From an uncultured Ruminococcus sp. (lineage in GTDB: Bacteria > Bacillota > Clostridia > Oscillospirales > Ruminococcaceae): a DNA stretch of 5,245 nucleotides. The notes under the pieces were generated by a model that worked only from the letters and a program-made list of their open reading frames with translations, did no database searches and had not been told where the DNA came from. Position numbers and translations under genes: made by a program. Below are positions 1 through 5,245 of the stretch, piece after piece (positions within the stretch are counted from its first letter, which is position 1; the number at the start of each line of letters is the position of its first letter). The DNA lies in the NCBI GenBank assembly GCA_947177375.1, contig CAMWUF010000099.1:1-5245 (forward strand). Direction: 5' to 3'.

Positions 1-3
1 CGA

Positions 4-32
4 TTGCAATTTTTATGTGAGTGTGTTATAAT
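4..32 (+). promoter_or_regulatory. Sigma-A-type promoter with extended -10
   Basis: A TTGCAA -35 box (4-9, four of six consensus bases) is separated by exactly 17 bases from a perfect TATAAT -10 box (27-32). A TG dinucleotide at 24-25, one base upstream of the -10 box, makes it an extended -10 element. Transcription should start near position 39, giving a leader of about 45 bases before the ATG at 84. This promoter explains expression of the zinc-ribbon protein as its own unit. No regulator site is recognised. Confidence 0.8.
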
Positions 33-49
33 AAAAATAATAAAATTCA

Positions 50-62
50 GATGCTTGGCATC
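50..62 (+). other. Small perfect inverted repeat in the 5' leader
   Basis: GATGC-TTG-GCATC is a perfect 5-bp dyad with a 3-base loop. It lies in the predicted untranslated leader and ends 7 bases before the ribosome binding site at 70-75. It could be a small mRNA hairpin, an operator half, or chance. It is too short to be called a riboswitch or terminator, and no T-run follows it. Confidence 0.35.
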
Positions 63-69
63 GTATATA

Positions 70-75
70 AAGGAG
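70..75 (+). promoter_or_regulatory. Ribosome binding site fixing the start at 84
   Basis: AAGGAG lies 8 bases upstream of the ATG at 84. It decides the start. The reading frame is open further upstream to a GTG at 21, but that codon sits before the -10 box at 27-32 and would not be in the transcript. Confidence 0.85.
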
Positions 76-83
76 TTGCAATA

Positions 84-1118
84 ATGGCACAGAAAACTTG
101 TTATAGTTGTGGTGCAAGACTGGCTAACAATCAGGTTAGCTGTAAGAATTGTGGCGCACATCAATGGCGTAAAGGCACAGACAAAATGAGCATTGACAAG
201 CTCAAAGAATTTGCAGACGAAGAATATCGTCAAGGCAGACTTGGCACATCAGAAGAACATAATCGTCATATGGAAAAATCTATGTTTTTATATTCGATTA
301 TTGTGGAAAAAATCACTTATATGGCTCCAAAAATGGAGGCAATCGAACCTATGGAACGTTGCATTCACATGTTAGAATATATTCTCATGCAGGAACGCCG
401 TGCAAGTTTCTTAGGTGACGAAAGAAGACAAGCTCGTTATAGAGAATTACTGGATAAAATCACAAATGCAAAAGACAATCTTGTTTATGAACGCATGGAA
501 AAGGCACATGCAAATGAACAAGTAAATCAGGTAAAACAAACTGTCACTGCTCCTGAACCAGTTGCAGTGGAACAACCTGTATTTGAAAATACAAATGTAC
601 AGACACAGCCTGCACCAGCTCCTGCTCCTGCACCTGAACCTGTTCGGGATGCATTAGATGATTTAGTAGACTATGCATTATTTATTGTAGAAGGCATGGA
701 CGAAATGGGCAGCTGGACATTCCTAGGCAAGCCAAGAACCAAAAACTATATGACAAGTATGCTTGGTTTCCTGCGTGATATTAAAGGACGTATGGACACA
801 CTGGAACAAAAAGAAAAAGATGTACTCTTACATGTCATGTTCCAAGTTGCAGATAGTTATAAAAATGGTACTTATCCATTCCCACAGAATCCAGACAGAG
901 CGATTGCTTGGCATACAGAAGCGTCTAACAGAGGTCTTGTATTATCACATCTTGCAATCGGTGAAATTTATCTGAATGGTAGTGGCGGTATGCGTCCACA
1001 GCCAGAAAAGGCTTTGGAATGGTATCAGAAAGCACTTGATGCGAACAGCTCCGAAAAAATCAATGATTATGCTGAAGCTGCTATTGAGCATATTAAATAC
1101 ACTATGAACAATCGCTAA
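84..1118 (+). CDS. Zinc-ribbon protein with Sel1-like C-terminal repeats, function unknown
   Basis: A 344-residue soluble protein with no signal peptide or membrane segment, so probably cytoplasmic. It opens with a four-cysteine zinc ribbon (C6-x2-C9-x10-C20-x2-C23). A charged, helix-prone region follows (about 33-150), then a flexible Pro/Ala linker (about 155-187, with PAPAPAPAPEP at 176-186). The C-terminal domain (188-344) contains two Sel1/TPR-like helical hairpins: about 253-284 (ADSYKNG, then A-x-W-H-x-E-A) and about 288-320 (AIGEIYLNGSGG, then KALEWYQKAL). Sel1-like repeats usually mediate protein-protein contacts, so a scaffold or adaptor role is plausible but only inferred. The start is set by the AAGGAG at 70-75. 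The gene has its own promoter and terminator and looks monocistronic. Arginine codons are often CGT and the G+C is visibly higher than in the next gene, as in well-expressed genes. I do not recognise the family, and no specific function is claimed. Confidence 0.85.
   Translation: MAQKTCYSCGARLANNQVSCKNCGAHQWRKGTDKMSIDKLKEFADEEYRQGRLGTSEEHNRHMEKSMFLYSIIVEKITYMAPKMEAIEPMERCIHMLEYILMQERRASFLGDERRQARYRELLDKITNAKDNLVYERMEKAHANEQVNQVKQTVTAPEPVAVEQPVFENTNVQTQPAPAPAPAPEPVRDALDDLVDYALFIVEGMDEMGSWTFLGKPRTKNYMTSMLGFLRDIKGRMDTLEQKEKDVLLHVMFQVADSYKNGTYPFPQNPDRAIAWHTEASNRGLVLSHLAIGEIYLNGSGGMRPQPEKALEWYQKALDANSSEKINDYAEAAIEHIKYTMNNR
609..641 (+). repeat. Pro-Ala codon repeat encoding an interdomain linker
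   Basis: This is an imperfect tandem run of CCN-GCN codon pairs encoding PAPAPAPAPEP. It lies between the helical N-terminal half and the Sel1-like C-terminal half of the zinc-ribbon protein. Such runs form extended flexible linkers and can vary in copy number between strains. Codon choice is mixed (CCT/CCA, GCA/GCT), so it is not a perfect DNA microsatellite. Confidence 0.6.
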
Positions 1119-1134
1119 TTCAGAATTTTAAAAT

Positions 1135-1169
1135 AAAAAACACTTCTGGATTTTCTGGAAGTGTTTTTT
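1135..1169 (+). terminator. Intrinsic terminator, possibly bidirectional
   Basis: The stem CACTTC (1141-1146) pairs with GAAGTG (1158-1163). It can extend inward through two G-U wobbles and a G-C pair to a small T-rich loop, and outward as six A-T pairs. A run of seven T follows on the plus strand (1164-1170). It ends the transcript of the zinc-ribbon gene 16 bases after its stop codon. On the minus strand the same hairpin is followed by TTTTTTATTTT, so it could also stop leftward transcripts. Confidence 0.88.
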
Positions 1170-1198
1170 TATAGATTTATTTAACTAGGAGGTTTTTT

Positions 1199-1861
1199 AT
1201 GTCAGAAATTTTTGATATACTAGAAATAGGCGAATATTCTCCTATAACAGAAAAAGGAAAAATGCTTGCTGGCAAAATTTATGATTCATCTGACGAAGAA
1301 TTAATAAAAATGCGTACGCAAGCACATAGATTATCACATGATTATAATCAATGCTATGATGATGAAACAGAAAAAAGAAATGCAATTTTAAAGCAATTAC
1401 TTCCAAATGCTGGAAAAGATTTATATTTGCAATCGCCAATTCAATTTGACTATGGTGTATTTACAAGATTTGGTGATAGATGTTATGCAAATTTTAATCT
1501 TGTGATATTAGATTGTGCAAATGTTACAATTGGGAATGATGTTTTTTTTGGTCCTAACTGCACACTTGCAACACCAATGCACCCGTTTTTATCTTCTGAA
1601 CGTAACATGAAAACTCATGAAGATGGTAGTTTATATAATTTAGAATATGCAAAACCAATTAAAATTGGCAATGGTTGTTGGATTGCAAGTAATGTTACTA
1701 TCTGTGGCGGTGTGACAATTGGAGATGATACAATTATTGGTGCAGGAAGCGTTGTGACAAGAGATATTCCCTCTGGTGTACTTGCTGTGGGAAATCCTTG
1801 CAAAGTAATTAGAAAATTAACAGAACAAGATTCTATTTATTTAAAACAAGAATTATTTTAA
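1199..1861 (+). CDS. Maltose/galactoside-type O-acetyltransferase (left-handed beta-helix)
   Basis: A 220-residue enzyme that should transfer the acetyl group of acetyl-CoA to a hydroxyl of a sugar or related acceptor in the cytoplasm, working as a trimer. Residues about 19-50 are the N-terminal Mac domain (EKGKMLAGKIYD, then EL-x3-R and YN). From about 80 the hexapeptide-repeat beta-helix runs to about 200. It carries YANFNL (96-101), the expected catalytic histidine in ATPMHP (H128), and the acetyl-CoA-side signature from WIASNVTICGG (161-171) through IGAGSVVTRDIP (180-191) and GNPCKVIRK. It is longer than typical LacA/Maa proteins (about 185-200 residues) because of about 18 extra N-terminal residues and a short C-terminal tail. 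AGGAGG at 1187-1192, 6 bases before the ATG, supports this start. No clear promoter of its own is visible. Its acceptor cannot be read from sequence; maltose, galactoside and cell-surface or serine-type acceptors all occur in relatives. Arginine codons are mostly AGA, unlike the preceding gene. Confidence 0.92.
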   Translation: MSEIFDILEIGEYSPITEKGKMLAGKIYDSSDEELIKMRTQAHRLSHDYNQCYDDETEKRNAILKQLLPNAGKDLYLQSPIQFDYGVFTRFGDRCYANFNLVILDCANVTIGNDVFFGPNCTLATPMHPFLSSERNMKTHEDGSLYNLEYAKPIKIGNGCWIASNVTICGGVTIGDDTIIGAGSVVTRDIPSGVLAVGNPCKVIRKLTEQDSIYLKQELF

Positions 1862-1867
1862 TTTTAT

Positions 1868-2785
1868 CTAGCTTACAGTAACAGAAATTTCAACTTCTGG
1901 CTTTGTGTTATTATCTATTTCTATTTCTGCATTTTCTAATAAATCCTGCATGCCTATTACATCTGCATTGGCTTTCAGCATTTCTAAAACAGCTGATTTG
2001 CATTGTTTTTGAATTAAATTCTGGAGCATATCCCGCAATTCTTGTGTACTGTCTTTTGTGTTGACTTTCACATGATAATATAATTTTCCATGCTGAACAG
2101 ATTTTTGTACTTTGGTTTTTTCGATAAAAATATCTTGTGTTTCCTGTGTTTCTGGTATTTCAAGTGTCATGTTGAAACTTCCTGAATTTCGCCTCAGCCA
2201 ATACATGCCTGCTGAAGCAATTGCAGATAATTTTGTACAAGTGCCATCTTTATGCAGTAATACTAATTCTGGGTAATCTTGTGTTTTTGATTCTGTTGGA
2301 ATTAATGCTGTTTCCCAAATGCCATGCCATTCGTTTAAAACGGTTGATAATTCTGTAGAGCTTAATAAGCCATTCTGTTCAGACATGCGTATCATGTGAA
2401 CAGTCGCTGTGCTGTCAGCGTCTTGAAAATAGTTTTCTGGTTTCGCATATAAAATTTTGCACGCTGGAGAAAGTCCCTGCTGAAATAATAATTCTTCTGT
2501 TGGCTCTAATGTGCAAGTGCCGTCAAGGCATAATAATTCTGTATGACCAATAAATATTTTTCCACCGTTGACAGATTCTTCACAACGTAATACTTCAGCA
2601 ATGCTCATGCCTGCGACTGGTTCTGTTGCAGAATCCTGTTCAAAGCCTTGTGTATAAAAGCTTAATGTTCCATCACAGCTTAAGCCTATGGCTTGTGTAT
2701 AAACTCTGTCTGCAATGGATTCTGAACTACAACCAGTAAATAGCAAGCTGAATAATAAAAAAAATAATATTTTAAAATGCTTCAT
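1868..2785 (-). CDS. gerC: Ger(x)C-family spore germination lipoprotein, receptor C subunit
   Basis: A 305-residue lipoprotein, the C subunit of a GerA-type nutrient germinant receptor. In this family it is anchored to the outer face of the spore inner membrane and is needed for receptor function. A short basic-hydrophobic signal (MKHFKILFFLLFSLL) ends in a lipobox FTGC with the lipidated cysteine at C19. Phe at -3 is a tolerated variant of the usual Leu. Domain 1 (about 22-120) has AIGLSCDGTLSFYT and the family's GKIFIGHTELL segment (75-85). Domain 2 (about 150-210) has ALIP and the GTCTKLSAIASAG strand-helix. Domain 3 (about 218-305) ends with an amphipathic QKQCKSAVLEMLK helix followed by ADVIGMQDLL, the usual 'Q...aDvfGl' region. 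It is shorter than B. subtilis GerAC (about 370), but all three parts seem present in compact form. It is last in the operon and overlaps gerB by 14 bases. Confidence 0.88.
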   Translation of the reverse strand: MKHFKILFFLLFSLLFTGCSSESIADRVYTQAIGLSCDGTLSFYTQGFEQDSATEPVAGMSIAEVLRCEESVNGGKIFIGHTELLCLDGTCTLEPTEELLFQQGLSPACKILYAKPENYFQDADSTATVHMIRMSEQNGLLSSTELSTVLNEWHGIWETALIPTESKTQDYPELVLLHKDGTCTKLSAIASAGMYWLRRNSGSFNMTLEIPETQETQDIFIEKTKVQKSVQHGKLYYHVKVNTKDSTQELRDMLQNLIQKQCKSAVLEMLKANADVIGMQDLLENAEIEIDNNTKPEVEISVTVS

Positions 2786-3788
2786 GAGATTGCTCCTTGT
2801 GAATGGATTTAGAAAATTGTTTCATGCGTAATAACAAAGGCACTAAAAAAGCTAATACAGGTAATGCAACTGATGTGATATTTTGCATAATCCTAATATC
2901 TGTCAGCCATGCCAATAATAACATAAATAATAGCGAAACTGGAGCTGTATATTTGCTAAATGCAGGGAATAAAATTTCTGCTAAATGCCCGACAATGCCT
3001 GTTTGTATGGTAATATGCATGATATATAGCATCACAAAAAGTAAAATATATAATGCATCTGCTCGTTGTCCTTGTAAAGGCTGTGAAAGTGTTGTCAGCA
3101 TAAAAAATGGATAACCTGTTAATTCTGTTAATCTGCCTCCAACAGTAATGCTTAAAAATAATATTAATACACAAAAACCAGCTTTTGTCAGCAAATAGCT
3201 ATTAATTGCAATATTTTTTTTGTCTTTTACTCTGTCTAATAATACCCATGCTATCATTAATTCGTTGCTTAATGCATTATAAATGCTGATACTCTCCCAG
3301 AATCCTGTTCTATTCAGAGAAATTCTGCTGATATCAATGCGTTTCCATGCTCCTAATATTAGTACAATAATAGAAATGATAAATAAGCCTATAATAAATG
3401 GCGTACCTCTTGCAGTTGCTTTTAATCCAACAGAACTTGTATAAAAACATGTCAGGATAATTAAAACACCTGCTGTTATTTTTCCAGAAGATGGTAATAA
3501 CTGCGGTGGTGCAACTTCCCAAAGCTGTATAAAACTCTGTCCGCCCCATAATAGAAAAAATGCAATATATAATATGCCAAGTAATTTTTGTGATTGAATT
3601 AATTTTTCAAAAGAACCTTGCTGTTTTGCTAAGGCTAACATAGGCAGGCAAAATAATATTTGCAATAAACAGCCCGCAATTGTGCCTAAAATTTGCCCGC
3701 TTCCATAAAGAGAGGGAATGCAAATGACTGACCATGCACCACATAATACCAAAATGCAATATAATTGACTACTACGAATTTTGTTCAT
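2772..3788 (-). CDS. gerB: GerB-family spore germination permease (GerAB/ArcD/ProY), receptor B subunit
   Basis: A 338-residue integral membrane protein of the APC superfamily, the B subunit of the germinant receptor. In B. subtilis the equivalent GerAB is the subunit that senses L-alanine in the spore inner membrane; the ligand here cannot be told from sequence. About nine or ten hydrophobic segments are visible, roughly at 8-26, 32-54, 68-90, 104-119, 127-147, 170-184, 197-217, 243-267, 280-296 and 302-320. The N-terminal IRSSQLYCILVL and the PFFML-x9-GQRADALYILLFV stretch (227-252) fit the family pattern, in which an R-x-D precedes a late helix. It is slightly shorter than GerAB (about 365). 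The start is supported by GGAGG at 3795-3799, inside the end of gerA. The gene overlaps gerA by 17 bases and gerC by 14, pointing to translational coupling and matched subunit amounts. Confidence 0.9.
   Translation of the reverse strand: MNKIRSSQLYCILVLCGAWSVICIPSLYGSGQILGTIAGCLLQILFCLPMLALAKQQGSFEKLIQSQKLLGILYIAFFLLWGGQSFIQLWEVAPPQLLPSSGKITAGVLIILTCFYTSSVGLKATARGTPFIIGLFIISIIVLILGAWKRIDISRISLNRTGFWESISIYNALSNELMIAWVLLDRVKDKKNIAINSYLLTKAGFCVLILFLSITVGGRLTELTGYPFFMLTTLSQPLQGQRADALYILLFVMLYIMHITIQTGIVGHLAEILFPAFSKYTAPVSLLFMLLLAWLTDIRIMQNITSVALPVLAFLVPLLLRMKQFSKSIHKEQSHEAF
2793..2798 (-). promoter_or_regulatory. Ribosome binding site of gerC
   Basis: The minus strand reads AAGGAG 7 bases upstream of the gerC ATG at 2785. 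It lies within the gerB coding sequence and supports the overlapping start, which also places the lipoprotein signal peptide correctly. Confidence 0.8.
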
Positions 3789-5235
3789 GATATTCCTCCA
3801 CAGTGAAATTTCCAGATTGCATTTGTTGAAAATTTACTCTTGTTGCGACATCTCGCATAGATTTTGGTATAAATGGTGCTAAAGGTGCAGTGACTGGAAA
3901 TCCGAAATTTTCTGTTGCACAAAGATTAAATAATACTATCATGCCTAACAAGCCAATTCCAAATAAGCCCCATAATCCCCCTGTAATAATAAATGCTAAT
4001 CTTAATACAGTAATGACTGCATTTAAATCAGGTGTAATAAATCCTGCAATGACAGAAATTGCAACCATAGTTAACATAGGCGTGCTGATTAAACCAGATG
4101 AAACTGCGGAATCGCCTATAATTAAACCTGCTACAATGCTGACAGCTCCGCCAACAGATTTTGGCAAACGAAGTCCTGCTTCCCGAATGACTTCATACAT
4201 GAGTAATACAAATATTGTTTCTACTGGTAATGACAGAGGGGCTTTTTGCTCTGCCTGTGTTAAAATTAATACAAGTGTACTGTTTAATAATTCAGGGTGA
4301 TGCATACAAACGGCAATATATAATGCAGGTAATAATATTGCTAATAAAAATCCTAAATATTTTATCCAACGGCTGAAAGTTGCATAATAAGGCTTGTCAT
4401 TATAGTCATCTAGTGTCTGAAAATTTTCAACAAATAATTTTGGGATAACTATCACAAATGGTGTGCCGTCAATTAATAATGCAATTCTGCCCTCTAGTAA
4501 TTTTGAGCATAATACATCAGGGCGTTGTGTTAAACTCACACTGTCAAATAAACTGCCTCGGCATTTTTCTAAAAAAGATTGCAAATAGCCTGTTGATAAT
4601 ACAGTATCTAATTTCACAGAAGCAAGCTTTTTTTTTACTTGTCGCAATAATTCTGCTGGTACTCTGTCTGTCATGTAGCAAAGGCATACATCTGTCTGGC
4701 TAAGATTTCCAATCTGAGATATTTCAAATTTTAATAATGGCGTTTTCATTCTACGGCGAATTAATGACATATTAGTCCGTACTGTTTCAATAAAGCCTTC
4801 CTGTGCGCCAAGAATATTTTTTTCTCCTGAAGGTTCGCCAATACTTCGTTTGTCATAGCCTTGTACACCAAAGGCTAATGCTTTATTTTGTCCTTCTGCA
4901 AATAAAATTGCAAATCCAGAATATAATAATTTAAAAAAATCTTTATAATTTCTGACAACAGGTCTGTCTAAAGATAGTAATAAATGATTCTGAATATGCT
5001 GAAATAAATTTTCACTGTCTAATTGCATTGGGATTTCTGTTAAGGGTTTAATAATTAAATCCGTCATAATTGCAGTGGATAACATGCCCTCACAGCCTAA
5101 CATCGCACAGGAAATATTTCCTATTACTAAGCGATTAATTAAAATATCAGAGCTGTTATTTGCAATTTGCCGAACTTCTGCAAGAGATTCTTCCAGATTT
5201 TCTGATATTGTTTTTTGTTTATAATTATAATACAT
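3772..5235 (-). CDS. gerA: GerA-family spore germination protein, receptor A subunit
   Basis: A 487-residue A subunit of a nutrient germinant receptor, close to B. subtilis GerAA (about 480). In the studied receptors A subunits oligomerise in the spore inner membrane and form the ion-conducting channel. The soluble N-terminal domain spans about 1-285. It opens with ISENLEESLAEVRQIANNSSD (split here as 10-30), holds RSIGEP (130-135) and EGFIETVRTNMSLIRRRM (146-163), and ends with EGRIALLIDGTPFVIVIP (248-265) and DDYNDKPYY. The membrane domain follows, with hydrophobic segments near 289-310, 340-350, 361-382, 386-403 and 409-438. It contains the hallmark EVIREAGLRLPKSVGGA (348-364) and IIGDSAVSSGLIS (372-384). 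A hydrophilic tail closes the protein. The start is tentative: only 10 bases precede it in the window, no ribosome binding site is visible there, and the frame stays open to the edge. The related SpoVAF has the same fold, but the gerB and gerC genes directly downstream make a receptor A subunit the better call. Confidence 0.92.
   Translation of the reverse strand: MYYNYKQKTISENLEESLAEVRQIANNSSDILINRLVIGNISCAMLGCEGMLSTAIMTDLIIKPLTEIPMQLDSENLFQHIQNHLLLSLDRPVVRNYKDFFKLLYSGFAILFAEGQNKALAFGVQGYDKRSIGEPSGEKNILGAQEGFIETVRTNMSLIRRRMKTPLLKFEISQIGNLSQTDVCLCYMTDRVPAELLRQVKKKLASVKLDTVLSTGYLQSFLEKCRGSLFDSVSLTQRPDVLCSKLLEGRIALLIDGTPFVIVIPKLFVENFQTLDDYNDKPYYATFSRWIKYLGFLLAILLPALYIAVCMHHPELLNSTLVLILTQAEQKAPLSLPVETIFVLLMYEVIREAGLRLPKSVGGAVSIVAGLIIGDSAVSSGLISTPMLTMVAISVIAGFITPDLNAVITVLRLAFIITGGLWGLFGIGLLGMIVLFNLCATENFGFPVTAPLAPFIPKSMRDVATRVNFQQMQSGNFTVEEYHEQNS
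3795..3799 (-). promoter_or_regulatory. Ribosome binding site of gerB
   Basis: The minus strand reads GGAGG (within TGGAGGAA) 6 bases upstream of the gerB ATG at 3788, inside the last codons of gerA. It confirms the 17-base overlap and the full-length N-terminus of GerB. Confidence 0.8.
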
Positions 5236-5245
5236 AAATTCACAT

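Noticed and set aside
21..83. Upstream GTG-initiated extension of the zinc-ribbon protein
   Set aside because: The GTG at 21 lies upstream of the TATAAT at 27-32 and has no ribosome binding site. The AAGGAG-ATG pair at 70-86 is far better and puts the zinc ribbon at the very N-terminus.
1882..1899. CAGAA / TTCTG inverted repeat as a terminator between the convergent genes
   Set aside because: The stem is only 5 bp with an 8-base loop, lies within the gerC coding end, and is not followed by a T-run on either strand.
2803..3114. 103-codon open frame on the plus strand opposite gerB
   Set aside because: It lies entirely inside gerB on the other strand. Its low-complexity Asn/Ile-rich translation is typical of a reverse-complement shadow of a membrane protein.
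3890..4300. 136-codon open frame on the plus strand opposite gerA
   Set aside because: It is antisense to the conserved membrane domain of GerA, has no ribosome binding site that I can see, and its translation shows no recognisable domain. It is a shadow of A/T-rich membrane-protein codons.
3772..5235. SpoVAF rather than a germinant-receptor A subunit
   Set aside because: SpoVAF shares the fold but is encoded in the spoVA operon. Here the gene is directly followed by overlapping gerB- and gerC-type genes.
1..5245. Mobile element, phage, CRISPR or defence system
   Set aside because: No transposase, integrase, terminal inverted repeats, regularly spaced direct repeats, or nuclease/helicase motifs were seen in any frame.

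Overview
The window looks like chromosomal DNA from an endospore-forming, low-GC Firmicute. It most resembles the anaerobic Clostridia (Ruminococcaceae/Lachnospiraceae type), but that placement is inferred from style and not from a search. The reasons are: an A+T-rich sequence; AGGAGG-type ribosome binding sites before almost every gene; a consensus sigma-A-type promoter; a hairpin-plus-T-run terminator; and above all a three-gene gerA-gerB-gerC germinant-receptor operon, which is found only in spore formers. The standard genetic code fits all genes.

Layout: (1) Positions 1-1169 hold a self-contained rightward unit. It has an extended -10 promoter (4-32), a short leader with a small dyad, a strong ribosome binding site, a 344-residue cytoplasmic protein (zinc ribbon, helical region, Pro/Ala linker, Sel1-like C-terminal repeats) of unknown function, and an intrinsic terminator. 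(2) Positions 1199-1861 encode a rightward left-handed beta-helix O-acetyltransferase of the maltose/galactoside acetyltransferase type, starting only 29 bases past the terminator. (3) Positions 1868-5235 hold a leftward operon reading gerA (487 aa), gerB (338 aa), gerC (305 aa). The genes overlap by 17 and 14 bases and meet the acetyltransferase tail to tail with a 6-base gap.

The three Ger proteins should form one spore inner-membrane receptor: an A subunit (soluble N-terminal domain plus membrane domain), a B subunit (APC-type multi-pass protein that senses the nutrient) and a C lipoprotein. The operon promoter lies beyond the right edge of the window. The acetyltransferase and the zinc-ribbon protein have no evident functional tie to germination. 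However, the lack of any terminator after gerC means that sporulation-time transcription could run antisense through the acetyltransferase to the A/T-flanked hairpin at 1135-1169.

No tRNA, rRNA, CRISPR array, insertion sequence or prophage gene was seen. The least explained item is the zinc-ribbon/Sel1-like protein. The Ger operon is a recognisable family with some divergent details. I do not see evidence for a wholly new system.
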